Shown: piece by piece, positions 46,891 to 56,916 of the stretch
Position numbering within the stretch: position 1 is the first letter of the stretch
Layout: every line of letters starts with the position of its first letter
Source of the DNA: Streptomyces yangpuensis
GTDB lineage: Bacteria > Actinomycetota > Actinomycetes > Streptomycetales > Streptomycetaceae
Direction: 5' to 3'
Assembly (NCBI RefSeq): GCF_001005295.1
Contig: NZ_LBMK01000001.1
Location: 302,976 to 366,975, forward strand
DNA: 64,000 nt
Position numbers and translations under genes: made by a program
Notes under the pieces: generated by a model
Told to the model about the DNA's origin: nothing
The model's input: only the letters and a program-made list of their open reading frames with translations
Database searches by the model: none

Positions 46891-48285
46891 GTGAAGAGCG
46901 CCGTTGAGACCCTGAACCCGACGCGGGTTCGGCTCACTGTTGAGGTGCCCTTCGAGGAGCTCAAGGACAGCCTCGACGCGGCGTACAAGAAGATCAACCA
47001 GCAGGTCACGGTGAAGGGCTTCCGCAAGGGCAAGATCCCGGCCCGCGTCATCGACCAGCGCTTCGGCCGCGGTGCGGTGCTGGAGGAGGCCGTCAACGAC
47101 GCCCTCCCGAAGTTCTACACCGAGGCCGTCAACGAGGCCGACCTGAACCCGCTGGGCCAGCCCGAGGTCGACATCACCGAGCTGAAGGACGGCGAGCTGC
47201 TGGCCTTCACCGCCGAGGTCGACGTGCGTCCCGAGATCGAGATCCCGGACTACTCCGGCATCGAGGTCGAGGTCGACGCCATCGAGGTCTCCGACGAGGA
47301 CGTCGAGAAGTCCGTCGAGCAGCTGCGGGGCCGCTTCGCGTCCACCAAGGACGTCGAGCGCGCCGCCGCCGAGGGTGACGTCGTCACCATCGACCTGGAG
47401 GCCAAGGTCGACGGCGAGGTGCTGCCCGACGGCGTCGCCTCCGACGTCTCCTACACCATCGGTTCGGGCGAGCTGCTCGAGGGCATCGACGAGGCCGTCA
47501 CCGGCCTCGAGGCCGGCGGCGAGGCCACCTTCACCTCGCAGCTGAAGGGCGGCTCCGCCGAGGGCAAGGACGCCGAGGTCACCGTCAAGGTCACCAAGGT
47601 CTCCGCCAAGGAGCTCCCGGAGCTGGACGACGAGTTCGCCCAGATGGCGAGCGAGTTCGACACCCTCGAGGACCTCAAGGCCGACAGCCGCACGCGCCTT
47701 GAGAACATGAAGCAGTACGACCAGGCCACGCAGGCCCAGGAGCGCGTCCTGGAGAAGCTGCTGGAGCTCGTCGAGGTGCCGATCCCCGAGAAGCTGCTCG
47801 AGGACGAGGTCAACACCCGCAAGCACAACCTGGAGCACCACCAGCTCGGCCAGATGGGCCTGGACCTGGCGAAGTACCTGGAGTTCCAGGGCAAGACGGT
47901 CGAGGAGTTCGACGCCGAGACCAAGGAGCAGGCGATCAAGGGCATCAAGACCCAGTTCGTCCTCGACGCCCTGGTCAACAAGGAGAAGCTGGGCGTGAAC
48001 CAGGAGGAGCTCACCGAGCACCTCATGCGCCGTGCGCAGTCCTCCGGCATGTCCCCCGACCAGTTCGCCCAGGCCGTCGTCGAGGGCGGCCAGGTCCCGA
48101 TGCTGGTCGGCGAGGTCGCCCGCGGCAAGGCCCTCGCGGTCGTCGTCGAGGCCGCCAAGGTCGTCGACACCAACGGTGACGTGGTCGACCTCTCCGACGA
48201 CGAGGACGAGGTCGAGACGGCCGCCGAGACCGTCGAGGCCGCCGTCGACGGCGACGACGAGGTCAAGGCCGACGAGGCCAAGTAA
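46891..48285 (+). CDS. tig: Trigger factor (ribosome-bound chaperone and peptidyl-prolyl isomerase)
   Basis: A 464-residue protein. The N-terminal ribosome-docking domain has the signature FRKGKIP at about residues 45-51; the FKBP-type PPIase domain lies at about 160-245 ([14 protein letters not shown]); the helical C-terminal chaperone arm follows, ending in an acidic tail [14 protein letters not shown] with AAGGAG nine bases upstream. It helps nascent chains fold at the ribosome exit. Adjacent to tRNA-Pro upstream and clpP1P2-clpX downstream, the conserved bacterial order. Confidence 0.97.
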   Translation: MKSAVETLNPTRVRLTVEVPFEELKDSLDAAYKKINQQVTVKGFRKGKIPARVIDQRFGRGAVLEEAVNDALPKFYTEAVNEADLNPLGQPEVDITELKDGELLAFTAEVDVRPEIEIPDYSGIEVEVDAIEVSDEDVEKSVEQLRGRFASTKDVERAAAEGDVVTIDLEAKVDGEVLPDGVASDVSYTIGSGELLEGIDEAVTGLEAGGEATFTSQLKGGSAEGKDAEVTVKVTKVSAKELPELDDEFAQMASEFDTLEDLKADSRTRLENMKQYDQATQAQERVLEKLLELVEVPIPEKLLEDEVNTRKHNLEHHQLGQMGLDLAKYLEFQGKTVEEFDAETKEQAIKGIKTQFVLDALVNKEKLGVNQEELTEHLMRRAQSSGMSPDQFAQAVVEGGQVPMLVGEVARGKALAVVVEAAKVVDTNGDVVDLSDDEDEVETAAETVEAAVDGDDEVKADEAK

Positions 48286-48317
48286 CACTCCGGGCGAAGC
48301 CCGCTGAGCAGTGCCCC

Positions 48318-48351
48318 GAAGGGCCCGGACGCAGCCGCGTCCGGGCCCTTC
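48318..48351 (+). terminator. Terminator of tig
   Basis: A 15-bp perfect stem (GAAGGGCCCGGACGC) with a 4-nt loop, 33 bp past the tig stop codon. Confidence 0.88.
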
Positions 48352-48393
48352 CGCATGGCCGCGGGGCGGTCCCCGCAAGGCCGCCGGAGCTTG

Positions 48394-48407
48394 CGCTCCG
48401 AGCGAAC
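48394..48407. promoter_or_regulatory. ClgR box upstream of clpP1
   Basis: On the minus strand the sequence reads GTTCGCTCGGAGCG, matching the Streptomyces ClgR consensus GTTCGC-N5-GCG exactly. It lies 166 bp before clpP1, and ClgR is known to activate clpP1P2 in Streptomyces. Confidence 0.75.
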
Positions 48408-48572
48408 AGTTCGGGAAGCGGGATGGCGTTGTCCGACCTGCGCGTTAGGGTCCATGAATACGAGGGCACGTGAGTACCCGGGCGCCGGCGGACCCGTCCG
48501 CTCCGGCTCGACCGCGCCCCAGAACGAGACGCTGAGACGGCACATGGCCGTCGGAGACGAGCAGGTGGATAC

Positions 48573-49190
48573 GTGACGAATCTGAAGCCTTACGCCGCGG
48601 GTGAGCCGTCCATCGGTGGCGGCCTCGGCGACCATGTCTACAACCGGCTGCTCGGCGAGCGCATCATCTTCCTCGGCCAGCAGGTCGACGACGAGATCGC
48701 GAACAAGATCACCGCGCAGCTCCTCCTCCTGGCCGCCGAGCCGGAGAAGGACATCTACCTCTACATCAACAGCCCCGGTGGCTCCGTCACGGCCGGCATG
48801 GCCGTCTACGACACCATGCAGTACATCCCCAATGACGTCGTGACCATCGGTATGGGCATGGCGGCCTCGATGGGCCAGTTCCTGCTCACCGGCGGCGCCA
48901 AGGGCAAGCGCTTCGCCCTGCCGAACACCGACATCCTGATGCACCAGGGCTCCGCCGGCATCGGCGGTACCGCGTCGGACATCAAGATCCAGGCCCAGTA
49001 CCTGCTGCGCACCAAGCAGCGGATGGCCGAGATCACCGCGTTCCACTCGGGCCAGACCGTCGAGGCGATCATCCGCGACGGTGACCGCGACCGCTGGTTC
49101 ACCTCCGAGGAGGCCAAGGAGTACGGCCTCATCGACGAGATCATCTCGGCCGCGTCCAACGTTCCGGGCGGCGGCGGCACCGGGGCCTGA
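48573..49190 (+). CDS. clpP1: ATP-dependent Clp protease proteolytic subunit 1
   Basis: A 205-residue ClpP serine peptidase. Catalytic triad Ser99 (GMAASMGQ), His124 (LMHQGS) and Asp171 (DRDRW). The [11 protein letters not shown] oxyanion loop is intact. GTG start at 48573. It forms a barrel with ClpP2 fed by ClpX or ClpC. First gene of the clpP1-clpP2 pair with a ClgR box upstream, so expression should rise in response to proteotoxic stress. Confidence 0.96.
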   Translation: MTNLKPYAAGEPSIGGGLGDHVYNRLLGERIIFLGQQVDDEIANKITAQLLLLAAEPEKDIYLYINSPGGSVTAGMAVYDTMQYIPNDVVTIGMGMAASMGQFLLTGGAKGKRFALPNTDILMHQGSAGIGGTASDIKIQAQYLLRTKQRMAEITAFHSGQTVEAIIRDGDRDRWFTSEEAKEYGLIDEIISAASNVPGGGGTGA

Positions 49191-49244
49191 TCCCGGCCCC
49201 ACCGCAGCAACCCCGCAGCCGACAGCCCGCAGAACGCCACCAGG

Positions 49245-49922
49245 ATGGTGAACACCCAGATGCAGAACAACTTCTCCGCGAGCTCCGCGAGCGGCCTCTA
49301 CTCCGGCCCGCAGGTGGACAACCGCTACGTCATCCCGCGCTTCGTCGAGCGCACCTCGCAGGGCGTGCGCGAGTACGACCCGTACGCGAAGCTCTTCGAG
49401 GAGCGCGTGATCTTCCTCGGCGTGCAGATCGACGACGCCTCGGCCAATGACGTCATGGCGCAGCTGCTGTGCCTGGAGTCGATGGACCCGGACCGCGACA
49501 TCTCGATCTACATCAACAGCCCCGGCGGCTCCTTCACCGCGCTGACGGCGATCTACGACACGATGCAGTTCGTGAAGCCCGACATCCAGACGGTCTGCAT
49601 GGGCCAGGCGGCCTCCGCCGCCGCGGTCCTGCTCGCCGCCGGCACCCCCGGCAAGCGCATGGCCCTGCCGAACGCCCGCGTGCTGATCCACCAGCCCTCC
49701 GGCGGCACCGGCCGTGAGCAGCTCTCGGACCTCGAGATCGCGGCCAACGAGATCCTGCGCATGCGCGACCAGCTGGAGACCATGCTGGCCAAGCACTCGA
49801 CGACGCCGATCGAGAAGATCCGCGACGACATCGAGCGCGACAAGATCCTGACGGCCGAGGACGCCCTCGCGTACGGCCTGATCGACCAGATCATCTCCAC
49901 CCGCAAGAGCACCAAGCTCTGA
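49245..49922 (+). CDS. clpP2: ATP-dependent Clp protease proteolytic subunit 2
   Basis: A 225-residue ClpP with Ser124 (GQAASAAA), His149 (LIHQPSG) and the later Asp. The N-terminal 30 residues ([14 protein letters not shown]) are a longer, polar lead than in ClpP1, as is usual in Streptomyces ClpP2. ATG at 49245. It lies 54 bp after clpP1 in the same direction and is co-transcribed. The two subunits together make the essential or near-essential peptidase. Confidence 0.96.
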   Translation: MVNTQMQNNFSASSASGLYSGPQVDNRYVIPRFVERTSQGVREYDPYAKLFEERVIFLGVQIDDASANDVMAQLLCLESMDPDRDISIYINSPGGSFTALTAIYDTMQFVKPDIQTVCMGQAASAAAVLLAAGTPGKRMALPNARVLIHQPSGGTGREQLSDLEIAANEILRMRDQLETMLAKHSTTPIEKIRDDIERDKILTAEDALAYGLIDQIISTRKSTKL

Positions 49923-50075
49923 CCCTTGCCGTCAGTTGGCGCGGGCACACCACCGGATTCGGCGATGTGAACCACGTCAAGGGGGCCCCGCACGGGGCCC
50001 CCGGCAAGGTACCGTCGGATATGAGGCACCAGGAGCGCTGAACCAGGCGTCTCCCAGGCGAAGGGGAAGCACCTC

Positions 50076-51362
50076 GTGGCACGCATCGGTGACGGCGGCG
50101 ATCTGCTCAAGTGCTCGTTCTGCGGAAAGAGCCAGAAGCAGGTGAAGAAGCTCATCGCAGGACCCGGTGTGTACATCTGCGACGAGTGCATCGACCTCTG
50201 CAACGAGATCATCGAAGAGGAACTCGCGGAGACCTCCGAGGTCCGGTGGGAGGAGCTCCCCAAGCCCCGTGAGATCTACGAGTTCCTGGAGAGCTACGTC
50301 GTCGGCCAGGAGCCGGCGAAGAAGGCGCTCTCGGTAGCGGTCTACAACCACTACAAGCGGGTCCAGGCCGGCGAGAACGGCGGCGCGCAGGGCCGTGAGG
50401 ACGCGATCGAGCTCGCGAAGTCCAACATCCTGCTGCTGGGCCCCACGGGCTCCGGCAAGACGCTCCTCGCGCAGACGCTCGCCCGCATGCTGAACGTCCC
50501 GTTCGCCATCGCCGACGCGACGGCGCTGACGGAGGCCGGGTACGTCGGCGAGGACGTCGAGAACATCCTGCTGAAGCTGATCCAGGCCGCCGACTACGAC
50601 GTCAAGAAGGCCGAGACCGGGATCATCTACATCGACGAGATCGACAAGGTCGCCCGCAAGAGCGAAAACCCGTCGATCACGCGCGACGTGAGCGGTGAGG
50701 GCGTCCAGCAGGCCCTGCTGAAGATCCTTGAGGGCACGACGGCCTCCGTGCCGCCGCAGGGCGGACGCAAGCACCCGCACCAGGAGTTCATCCAGATCGA
50801 CACGACGAACGTGCTCTTCATCGTGGGCGGCGCCTTCGCCGGCCTGGAGAAGATCATCGAGTCGCGTGCGGGGGCCAAGGGCATCGGTTTCGGGGCGACG
50901 ATCCGCTCGAAGCGCGAGATCGAGGCCAGCGACCAGTTCCAGGAGGTCATGCCGGAGGACCTGGTGAAGTTCGGGATGATCCCCGAGTTCATCGGCCGTC
51001 TCCCCGTCATCACCTCGGTCCACAACCTGGACCGCGAGGCCCTGCTCCAGATCCTCATCGAGCCGCGCAACGCGCTGGTGAAGCAGTACCAGCGGCTGTT
51101 CGAACTCGACGGTGTCGAGCTGGACTTCGAGCGCGAGGCGCTGGAGGCCATCGCGGACCAGGCGATCCTCCGCCAGACGGGCGCGCGCGGCCTGCGCGCC
51201 ATCATGGAAGAGGTCCTGATGTCGGTGATGTACGAGGTCCCGTCCCGCAAGGACGTGGCCCGGGTCGTCATCACCGCCGACGTGGTCCGCTCCAACGTCA
51301 ACCCGACGCTGGTCCCGCGCATCGTCCCGAAGGACCAGGGCCCGCACGAGAAGTCGGCCTAG
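50076..51362 (+). CDS. clpX: ATP-dependent Clp protease ATP-binding subunit ClpX
   Basis: A 428-residue AAA+ unfoldase. The N-terminal zinc-binding domain has Cys13, Cys16, Cys35 and Cys38 (CSFCGKS...CDEC). The Walker A loop GPTGSGKT is at residues 122-129; the Walker B segment IIYIDEIDK and pore loop region follow. GTG start with GAAGGGGAAG upstream. It feeds folded substrates to ClpP1P2. 153 bp separate it from clpP2; it may have its own promoter. Confidence 0.97.
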   Translation: MARIGDGGDLLKCSFCGKSQKQVKKLIAGPGVYICDECIDLCNEIIEEELAETSEVRWEELPKPREIYEFLESYVVGQEPAKKALSVAVYNHYKRVQAGENGGAQGREDAIELAKSNILLLGPTGSGKTLLAQTLARMLNVPFAIADATALTEAGYVGEDVENILLKLIQAADYDVKKAETGIIYIDEIDKVARKSENPSITRDVSGEGVQQALLKILEGTTASVPPQGGRKHPHQEFIQIDTTNVLFIVGGAFAGLEKIIESRAGAKGIGFGATIRSKREIEASDQFQEVMPEDLVKFGMIPEFIGRLPVITSVHNLDREALLQILIEPRNALVKQYQRLFELDGVELDFEREALEAIADQAILRQTGARGLRAIMEEVLMSVMYEVPSRKDVARVVITADVVRSNVNPTLVPRIVPKDQGPHEKSA

Positions 51363-51394
51363 CCGCAGGGCAGTAGAGCGGCAGCAGACCGGTA

Positions 51395-51433
51395 CGCGAA
51401 AGGGGCGCCCCCACCGGGGGCGCCCCTTTCGCG
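51395..51433. terminator. Bidirectional terminator
   Basis: An 18-bp perfect stem (CGCGAAAGGGGCGCCCCC) with an ACC loop between the clpX stop and the convergent Pro-rich gene. Confidence 0.9.
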
Positions 51434-51447
51434 GGTTGCACGGTCCG

Positions 51448-52365
51448 CTACTTCTTGACGCGGGCGGTGTTGTAGAGCTTCGCGGCGAGTTCCGCGGCCT
51501 GCTCCTGGGTGTAACCCTGCTTGCCGGCCAGGATCGACGCCACGTCGGAGGCGCTGATCATGGCGATGGTGCTGTAGTCGCCCCAGACGCAGAAGGGCAG
51601 CGTGGCCTCCTTGGGCCCCTTGGCGGACGGGTCCTTCGATGTGAACTTGATGTCCTGGCACTTCATGACCGCGCCCTTGAAGTTGGGCGGGGACATCGTC
51701 TTCGGGCTGCCGAGCAGCTGCACTTCGGACTTGCCGTCCTTGGCGGCGTCCAACCTGGCCTTGGCGAAGTACCCGTCCACCGCCTTCTCAGGGTCGGCGA
51801 TCTCGCCGTAGAGGCCGGAGAACTTGAGGCCCTTCGCCGTCAGCGGGTTCTTCGGATCGCCGGCCAGGTAGTCCATGCCCACCTGGGTCGGGTTCTTGAC
51901 TCCCGCCGCCTCGGCCTCCTTCTTGTCCGCGTCGTCGAATTCGGCCTCCTTGTACTTGGCGTCCTTCTTGAAGTCGTCGACCGTGTCCGGCGCGGCCAGC
52001 TTGTAGCCCTTGGTGTCGTCCGAGATGGCGCTGCCGCTGCCCAGGAGGTACCAGCCGCCGCCTGCGATCACCGCTACGGCCACGACCACGCCGATGATCA
52101 GGCCCGCCTTGGACTTCTTCGGGGGCTCGCCGCCGTACGGGGCCTGCTGCGGGTAGCCGTAGGGCGGGGCCGGCGGCTGCTGGGGGTAGCCCTGCGGGGG
52201 GACGCCCGGCTGCTGCGGGTAGCCGTAGCCCGGCTGCGGGGGCGCGGGCTGGCCGTACGGGCCGGGCTGGGCCGGCTGGCCGTACGGGCCGGGCGGCGGG
52301 GGCTGCTGACCGTACGGTCCAGGCTGCTGCGGCTGCCCGTACGGCCCCGGCTGGTTGTGGCTCAT
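51448..52365 (-). CDS. Pro/Gly-rich membrane-anchored protein, function unknown
   Basis: A 305-residue protein. Residues 1-80 are repeats of PGPYGQP-type units (rich in Pro, Gly, Tyr and Gln), residues 87-107 form a single helix (AGLIIGVVVAVAVIAGGGWYL), and the remaining 195 residues are a soluble outside domain with Cys in KCQDIKF and FCVWGDY that may pair. ATG start. The Pro-rich tail resembles those of many Streptomyces membrane proteins of unknown role. It is convergent with clpX and divergent from valS. Confidence 0.75.
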   Translation of the reverse strand: MSHNQPGPYGQPQQPGPYGQQPPPPGPYGQPAQPGPYGQPAPPQPGYGYPQQPGVPPQGYPQQPPAPPYGYPQQAPYGGEPPKKSKAGLIIGVVVAVAVIAGGGWYLLGSGSAISDDTKGYKLAAPDTVDDFKKDAKYKEAEFDDADKKEAEAAGVKNPTQVGMDYLAGDPKNPLTAKGLKFSGLYGEIADPEKAVDGYFAKARLDAAKDGKSEVQLLGSPKTMSPPNFKGAVMKCQDIKFTSKDPSAKGPKEATLPFCVWGDYSTIAMISASDVASILAGKQGYTQEQAAELAAKLYNTARVKK

Positions 52366-52482
52366 CCCGCGTCCCCCTATGAGGTAGATCTTTATGCGAC
52401 CCTGACATCCTCGCGGAAAGCGGCGCCGGGCAGTGCGCCGGGCCCCGGGATTACCGGTTTCATGACTGGACTGTTACCGCCT

Positions 52483-52488
52483 TAAACT
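52483..52488 (+). promoter_or_regulatory. Possible -10 of leaderless valS transcript
   Basis: TAAACT, then 7 bases, then the GTG at 52496. No ribosome binding site is visible. No clear -35. Confidence 0.35.
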
Positions 52489-52495
52489 GTGGCCC

Positions 52496-55117
52496 GTGAC
52501 CGAGAACACGCAGACACCCAGCAGCCCCGACTCCGAACTGCCGACCGCCTACAAGCCGGCCGACGTAGAGGGGAAGCTCTACGAGCGCTGGGTAGAGCGT
52601 GGGTACTTCACGGCCGATGCCGCGAGTGAGAAGCCCCCGTACACCATCGTCATCCCGCCGCCGAACGTCACCGGCTCCCTCCACCTGGGCCATGCCTTCC
52701 AGCACACGCTCATGGACGCCCTGACCCGCCGCAAGCGCATGCAGGGCCACGAGTCGCTGTGGCTGCCCGGCATGGACCACGCGGGCATCGCCACCCAGAA
52801 CAAGGTCGAGCAGCAGCTCGCCGAGGAGGGCAAGTCCCGCCACGACCTGGGCCGCGAGGAGTTCGTCGAGCGCGTCTGGCAGTGGAAGGAGGAGTACGGC
52901 GGCAAGATCCTCGGCCAGATGCGCCGTCTCGGCGACGGCGTCGACTGGTCCCGCGAGCGCTTCACCATGGACGAGGGCCTGTCCAAGGCCGTCCAGACCA
53001 TCTTCAAGAAGCTCTTCGACGACGGTCTGATCTACCGCGCCGAGCGCATCATCAACTGGTGCCCCCGCTGTCTGACGGCCATCTCCGACATCGAGGTGGA
53101 GTACCAGGAGGACGCGGGCGAGCTCGTCTCCATCCAGTACGGGGAGGGCGAGGACACCCTCGTCGTCGCCACCACCCGCGCCGAGACGATGCTCGGTGAC
53201 ACCGCCGTCGCCGTCCACCCGGACGACGAGCGCTACAAGCACCTCGTCGGCAGGCAGATCAAGCTGCCGCTGACCGACCGCACCATCCCGGTCGTCGCGG
53301 ACACGCACGTCGACCCGGAGTTCGGCACCGGCTGCGTCAAGGTGACGCCCGCCCACGACCCGAACGACTTCGCCATCGGGCAGCGCCACAACCTGCCCAA
53401 CATGACGATCATGGACGAGCACGGTGTCATCACCGTCCACGGCCCGTTCCTCGGCCTGGACCGCTACGAGGCCCGCTCCGCGGTCGTCGGCGCGCTGCGC
53501 CAGCAGGGCCGCATCGTCGCGGAGAAGCGGCCGTACCTGCACTCCGTCGGACACTGCTCGCGCTGCAACACCACCGTCGAGCCGCGCCTGTCCCTCCAGT
53601 GGTGGGTCAAGGTCGAGACGCTCGCCAAGGCGGCGGGCGACGCGGGCCGCGACGGCCGCGTCGCGATCCACCCGCAGGAGATGGAGAAGCGCTACTTCGA
53701 CTGGGTCGACAACCTCAACGACTGGTGCATCTCGCGCCAGCTGTGGTGGGGCCACCGCATTCCGGTCTGGTACGGCCCGGAGGGCGAGGTCGTCTGCCTC
53801 GGCCCCGACGACGAGGTGCCCACCGGCGAGGGCTGGACGCAGGACACCGACGTCCTGGACACCTGGTTCTCCTCCGGCCTGTGGCCGTTCTCCACGCTCG
53901 GCTGGCCGGAGAAGACCCCGGACCTGGAGAAGTTCTACTCCACCGACGTCCTGCTCACCGGCCACGACATCATCTTCTTCTGGGTCGCCCGGATGATGAT
54001 GTTCGGCCTCTACGCCATGGACGGCCAGGCGCCGTTCAAGACGATCGCGCTGACCGGCCTGGTCCGCGACGAGCGCGGCAAGAAGATGTCGAAGTCCTTC
54101 GGCAACGTCGTCGACCCGCTGGACTGGATGGACAAGTACGGCTCCGACGCCGTCCGGTTCACCCTGGCCAAGGGCGCCAACCCCGGCACCGACGTCCCGA
54201 TCGGCGAGGACTGGGTCCAGGCGTCCAGCAAGTTCGCCAACAAGATCTGGAACGCCACGCGCTTCGCGCTGATGAACGGCGCCACGATCGAGGGCGAGCT
54301 GCCGCCCGCCGAGCAGCTGTCGGCGACCGACCGCTGGATCCTCTCCCGCCTCAACAAGACGGTCGCGCAGGTCGACGCCTACTACGAGGACTTCCAGTTC
54401 TCGAAGCTCAGCGAGGCGCTCTACCACTTCGCGTGGGACGAGGTCTTCGACTGGTACGTCGAGCTGTCGAAGACGACCTTCTTCGCGGGCGGAGAGCAGG
54501 CCAAGGTCTCCAGCCGGGTCCTCGGCGAGGTCATCGACGTCATGCTGCGCCTGCTGCACCCGGTGGTCCCCTTCGTCACCGAGACGCTGTGGACCACGCT
54601 GACCGGCGGCGAGTCCCTCGTGATCGCCGACTGGCCGAAGGACAGTGGCTTCCGCGACGAGGCCGCCGAGACCGAGATCGGGAACGTGCAGAACCTCGTC
54701 CGTGAGGTCCGCCGCTTCCGCAAGGAGCAGGGCCTCGACGACAAGCAGAAGGTCCCGGCGCGTCTCGACCTGTCCGGTACGGGGCTGGCCGCGCACGAGG
54801 CGGCCATCCGCCAGGTGCTGCGCCTCCAGCCGGAGGGCGACGGCTTCAGCGCCTCCGCGACCCTCCCGGTCGGCGGCGCCACGGTCGCGCTCGACCTGTC
54901 GGGCACCATCGACGTGGACGCCGAGCGCAAGCGCCTCACCAAGGACCTCGGCGCCGCCGAGAAGGAGAAGCAGCAGGCCGAGGCGAAGCTCGGGAACGAG
55001 GCCTTCCTGTCCAAGGCCCCCGACCACGTCGTGGACAAGATCAAGGGCCGGCTGGCCAAGGCCGAGGCGGACATCGCCCGGATCCAGGCCCAGCTGGAGA
55101 CGCTGCCCGCCGCGTAG
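52496..55117 (+). CDS. valS: Valyl-tRNA synthetase
   Basis: An 873-residue class I aminoacyl-tRNA synthetase. HIGH motif as HLGH at residues 63-66, KMSKS at 530-534, editing domain between, anticodon domain, and a coiled-coil C-terminal arm ([13 protein letters not shown]) typical of ValRS. Start is GTG at 52496; no ribosome site is evident, and TAAACT seven bases before the GTG suggests a leaderless mRNA. It charges tRNA-Val with valine. No T-box structure is seen. Confidence 0.97.
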   Translation: MTENTQTPSSPDSELPTAYKPADVEGKLYERWVERGYFTADAASEKPPYTIVIPPPNVTGSLHLGHAFQHTLMDALTRRKRMQGHESLWLPGMDHAGIATQNKVEQQLAEEGKSRHDLGREEFVERVWQWKEEYGGKILGQMRRLGDGVDWSRERFTMDEGLSKAVQTIFKKLFDDGLIYRAERIINWCPRCLTAISDIEVEYQEDAGELVSIQYGEGEDTLVVATTRAETMLGDTAVAVHPDDERYKHLVGRQIKLPLTDRTIPVVADTHVDPEFGTGCVKVTPAHDPNDFAIGQRHNLPNMTIMDEHGVITVHGPFLGLDRYEARSAVVGALRQQGRIVAEKRPYLHSVGHCSRCNTTVEPRLSLQWWVKVETLAKAAGDAGRDGRVAIHPQEMEKRYFDWVDNLNDWCISRQLWWGHRIPVWYGPEGEVVCLGPDDEVPTGEGWTQDTDVLDTWFSSGLWPFSTLGWPEKTPDLEKFYSTDVLLTGHDIIFFWVARMMMFGLYAMDGQAPFKTIALTGLVRDERGKKMSKSFGNVVDPLDWMDKYGSDAVRFTLAKGANPGTDVPIGEDWVQASSKFANKIWNATRFALMNGATIEGELPPAEQLSATDRWILSRLNKTVAQVDAYYEDFQFSKLSEALYHFAWDEVFDWYVELSKTTFFAGGEQAKVSSRVLGEVIDVMLRLLHPVVPFVTETLWTTLTGGESLVIADWPKDSGFRDEAAETEIGNVQNLVREVRRFRKEQGLDDKQKVPARLDLSGTGLAAHEAAIRQVLRLQPEGDGFSASATLPVGGATVALDLSGTIDVDAERKRLTKDLGAAEKEKQQAEAKLGNEAFLSKAPDHVVDKIKGRLAKAEADIARIQAQLETLPAA

Positions 55118-55161
55118 CCCCTCGTACAACGGCCCCGTACGACGGCCTCGTACGAGGTGAA

Positions 55162-55194
55162 GGCCCCCGCACCGGATCGCCGGTGGCGGGGGCC
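55162..55194 (+). terminator. Terminator of valS
   Basis: GGCCCCCGCACCGG pairs with CCGGTGGCGGGGGCC, with one bulged base, 45 bp past the stop. Confidence 0.75.
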
Positions 55195-55212
55195 GTCGCC
55201 GTACGCGGGGCC

Positions 55213-55300
55213 TCACAGCAGCCGGTCGCCGAACTCCGCGGCCACCAGCCCCGTCACCACCGCGTACGCCGCCAGCGGGGACCTCCAGCCCTGTCCGAAG
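55213..55300 (-). pseudogene. C-terminal tail of an unrecognised gene
   Basis: On the minus strand a frame ending at TGA (55215-55213) reads HFGQGW, then SPLAAYAVVTGLVAAEFGDR and LL. It has no start and loses coding character beyond about 55300, near the orphan histidine kinase. It looks like the last 30 codons of a gene cut off by a rearrangement. Family not recognised. Confidence 0.35.
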
Positions 55301-55358
55301 TGTCCTGAATCACTGCGTTGACCTGTCTGCCGGATCTCATCCGCCGCACCGACCACGG

Positions 55359-56519
55359 ATGATGGAGGGCATGCACGTCAAGCCCCTCGCCCCGGTGTTC
55401 CACCGATGCGTGGCCGCCGGCCGTCGGCTGACCGGCACCTGGGCCGGTACCCCGCGGGCCGTCGACGTGCTCACCGCGCTCGGCTGCCTCGGGCTGATGG
55501 CCCTCGACCTGCCTGGCCTCGCCACCGCCGACAACTCCCTGAGCGGGCCCGCCGCGGCCGTCGTGCTCGCCCTGGGCTGCACGACCCTGCTTCTGCGCCG
55601 CCGGCTGCCCTGGATCTCGTACCTGGCCGCGCTGCTCTTCATCGGATGGCTCCACGAGCTGACCCTGATCCAGTTCGCGCTCTACTCGGTCGGCCGCTTC
55701 CGCGGGCGCCGCGCGGGGATCCTGGCGACGCTCGGGTACATCGCCTTCGCGCTGGTCATGTTCTGGGTGCCGGGCTGGCCCGAACCCCCGGGGCGGACGC
55801 TCAGCGGGTTCCTCGGCATCGTCGTACCGATCGGCGCGCTGGCCTCCGCGGTGGGGATCGCCGCCTACCGGCACGACCTGGTGCGGGAGCTCACCGTCCG
55901 GCGGGCCGAGTCCGCCGTGCTCCAGGCCGTCCAGCAGGAACGCACCTCCGTCGCCCGCGACGTGCACGACTTCGTCGGGCGGGAGCTGACCCTGCTGACC
56001 GTGCGGTCCGAGGTGCTGTCGGTACGGGCGCGCGAGAGCGCGCACGCCAAGGACTTCGAGGAACTGGCCGACACCGCGCGCCGGGCCCATCTGGCGCTCA
56101 ACGAGATCATCGTGCAGCGGGGCGAGCGGCCCTCGACCCCTGGGGTGGACGGTCTGGCGGCGCTCGCGGAGGAGAGCGCCCGGGCCGGTTCGCCCGTCCG
56201 GCTGGCCATGGACGAGGACGTGCACGCACTGTCGCCACTGCGGCAGGCGGCGGTCTACCGGGTGGTGCAGGAGTGCCTGACCAACGCCGCCAAGCACGCG
56301 CACGGCGCGACCGTCGACGTGTCGATCGCGGCGGACGGCCCGCGGCTGCGGATCGCCGTGAGCAACGCCGTGCCGGCCCGCACCCCGGGCCGGGCCCCCG
56401 TCTCGGCGGGCTCCGGCACGGCGAGCATGTCCGAGCGCGTCCGCAGCCTCGGCGGCTCCCTGACGGCGACCCGCACGGACGACACCTACGAGGTCGTCGC
56501 CACGCTTCCGAGAGGTTGA
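55359..56519 (+). CDS. Orphan sensor histidine kinase (HisKA_3 type)
   Basis: A 386-residue protein. Four or five hydrophobic helices (about 35-170) precede the dimerisation/phosphoacceptor helix RTSVARDVHDFVGRELTLL with His203, then the HATPase domain (QECLTNAAKHAHG as N-box, and GSGTASMSERVRSLGGSL as G-box). Several ATGs lie at the start (55359, 55362, 55371), and none has a good ribosome site. There is no response-regulator gene beside it. It is flanked by a gene tail (55213-55300) and an mreB fragment (56553-56799), so it may have been inserted between valS and folC, which are neighbours in related genomes. Confidence 0.85.
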   Translation: MMEGMHVKPLAPVFHRCVAAGRRLTGTWAGTPRAVDVLTALGCLGLMALDLPGLATADNSLSGPAAAVVLALGCTTLLLRRRLPWISYLAALLFIGWLHELTLIQFALYSVGRFRGRRAGILATLGYIAFALVMFWVPGWPEPPGRTLSGFLGIVVPIGALASAVGIAAYRHDLVRELTVRRAESAVLQAVQQERTSVARDVHDFVGRELTLLTVRSEVLSVRARESAHAKDFEELADTARRAHLALNEIIVQRGERPSTPGVDGLAALAEESARAGSPVRLAMDEDVHALSPLRQAAVYRVVQECLTNAAKHAHGATVDVSIAADGPRLRIAVSNAVPARTPGRAPVSAGSGTASMSERVRSLGGSLTATRTDDTYEVVATLPRG

Positions 56520-56552
56520 AAGGCCGTCCAGCCGTGCGCCGGGGTCGGCAGG

Positions 56553-56838
<286 letters not shown>

Positions 56839-56904
56839 TCAGGTCGCTCCCGGCGTCGGAGGTCCCGAAACGGCCGGGCCGAAAGTCCTCCGGGCCGCCG
56901 TCCG

Positions 56905-56910
56905 TAGACT
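56905..56910 (+). promoter_or_regulatory. Probable -10 of leaderless folC transcript
   Basis: TAGACT, then exactly 6 bases, then the GTG at 56917. No ribosome binding site is visible. Confidence 0.45.
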
Positions 56911-56916
56911 GGCCCT

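Noticed and set aside
47451..49796. Long minus-strand open frame opposite tig and clpP1/P2
   Set aside because: Shadow frame; the plus strand carries the complete known genes.
52366..52495. T-box or other riboswitch before valS
   Set aside because: The region has no stem-loop series or T-box sequence, and the start appears leaderless.
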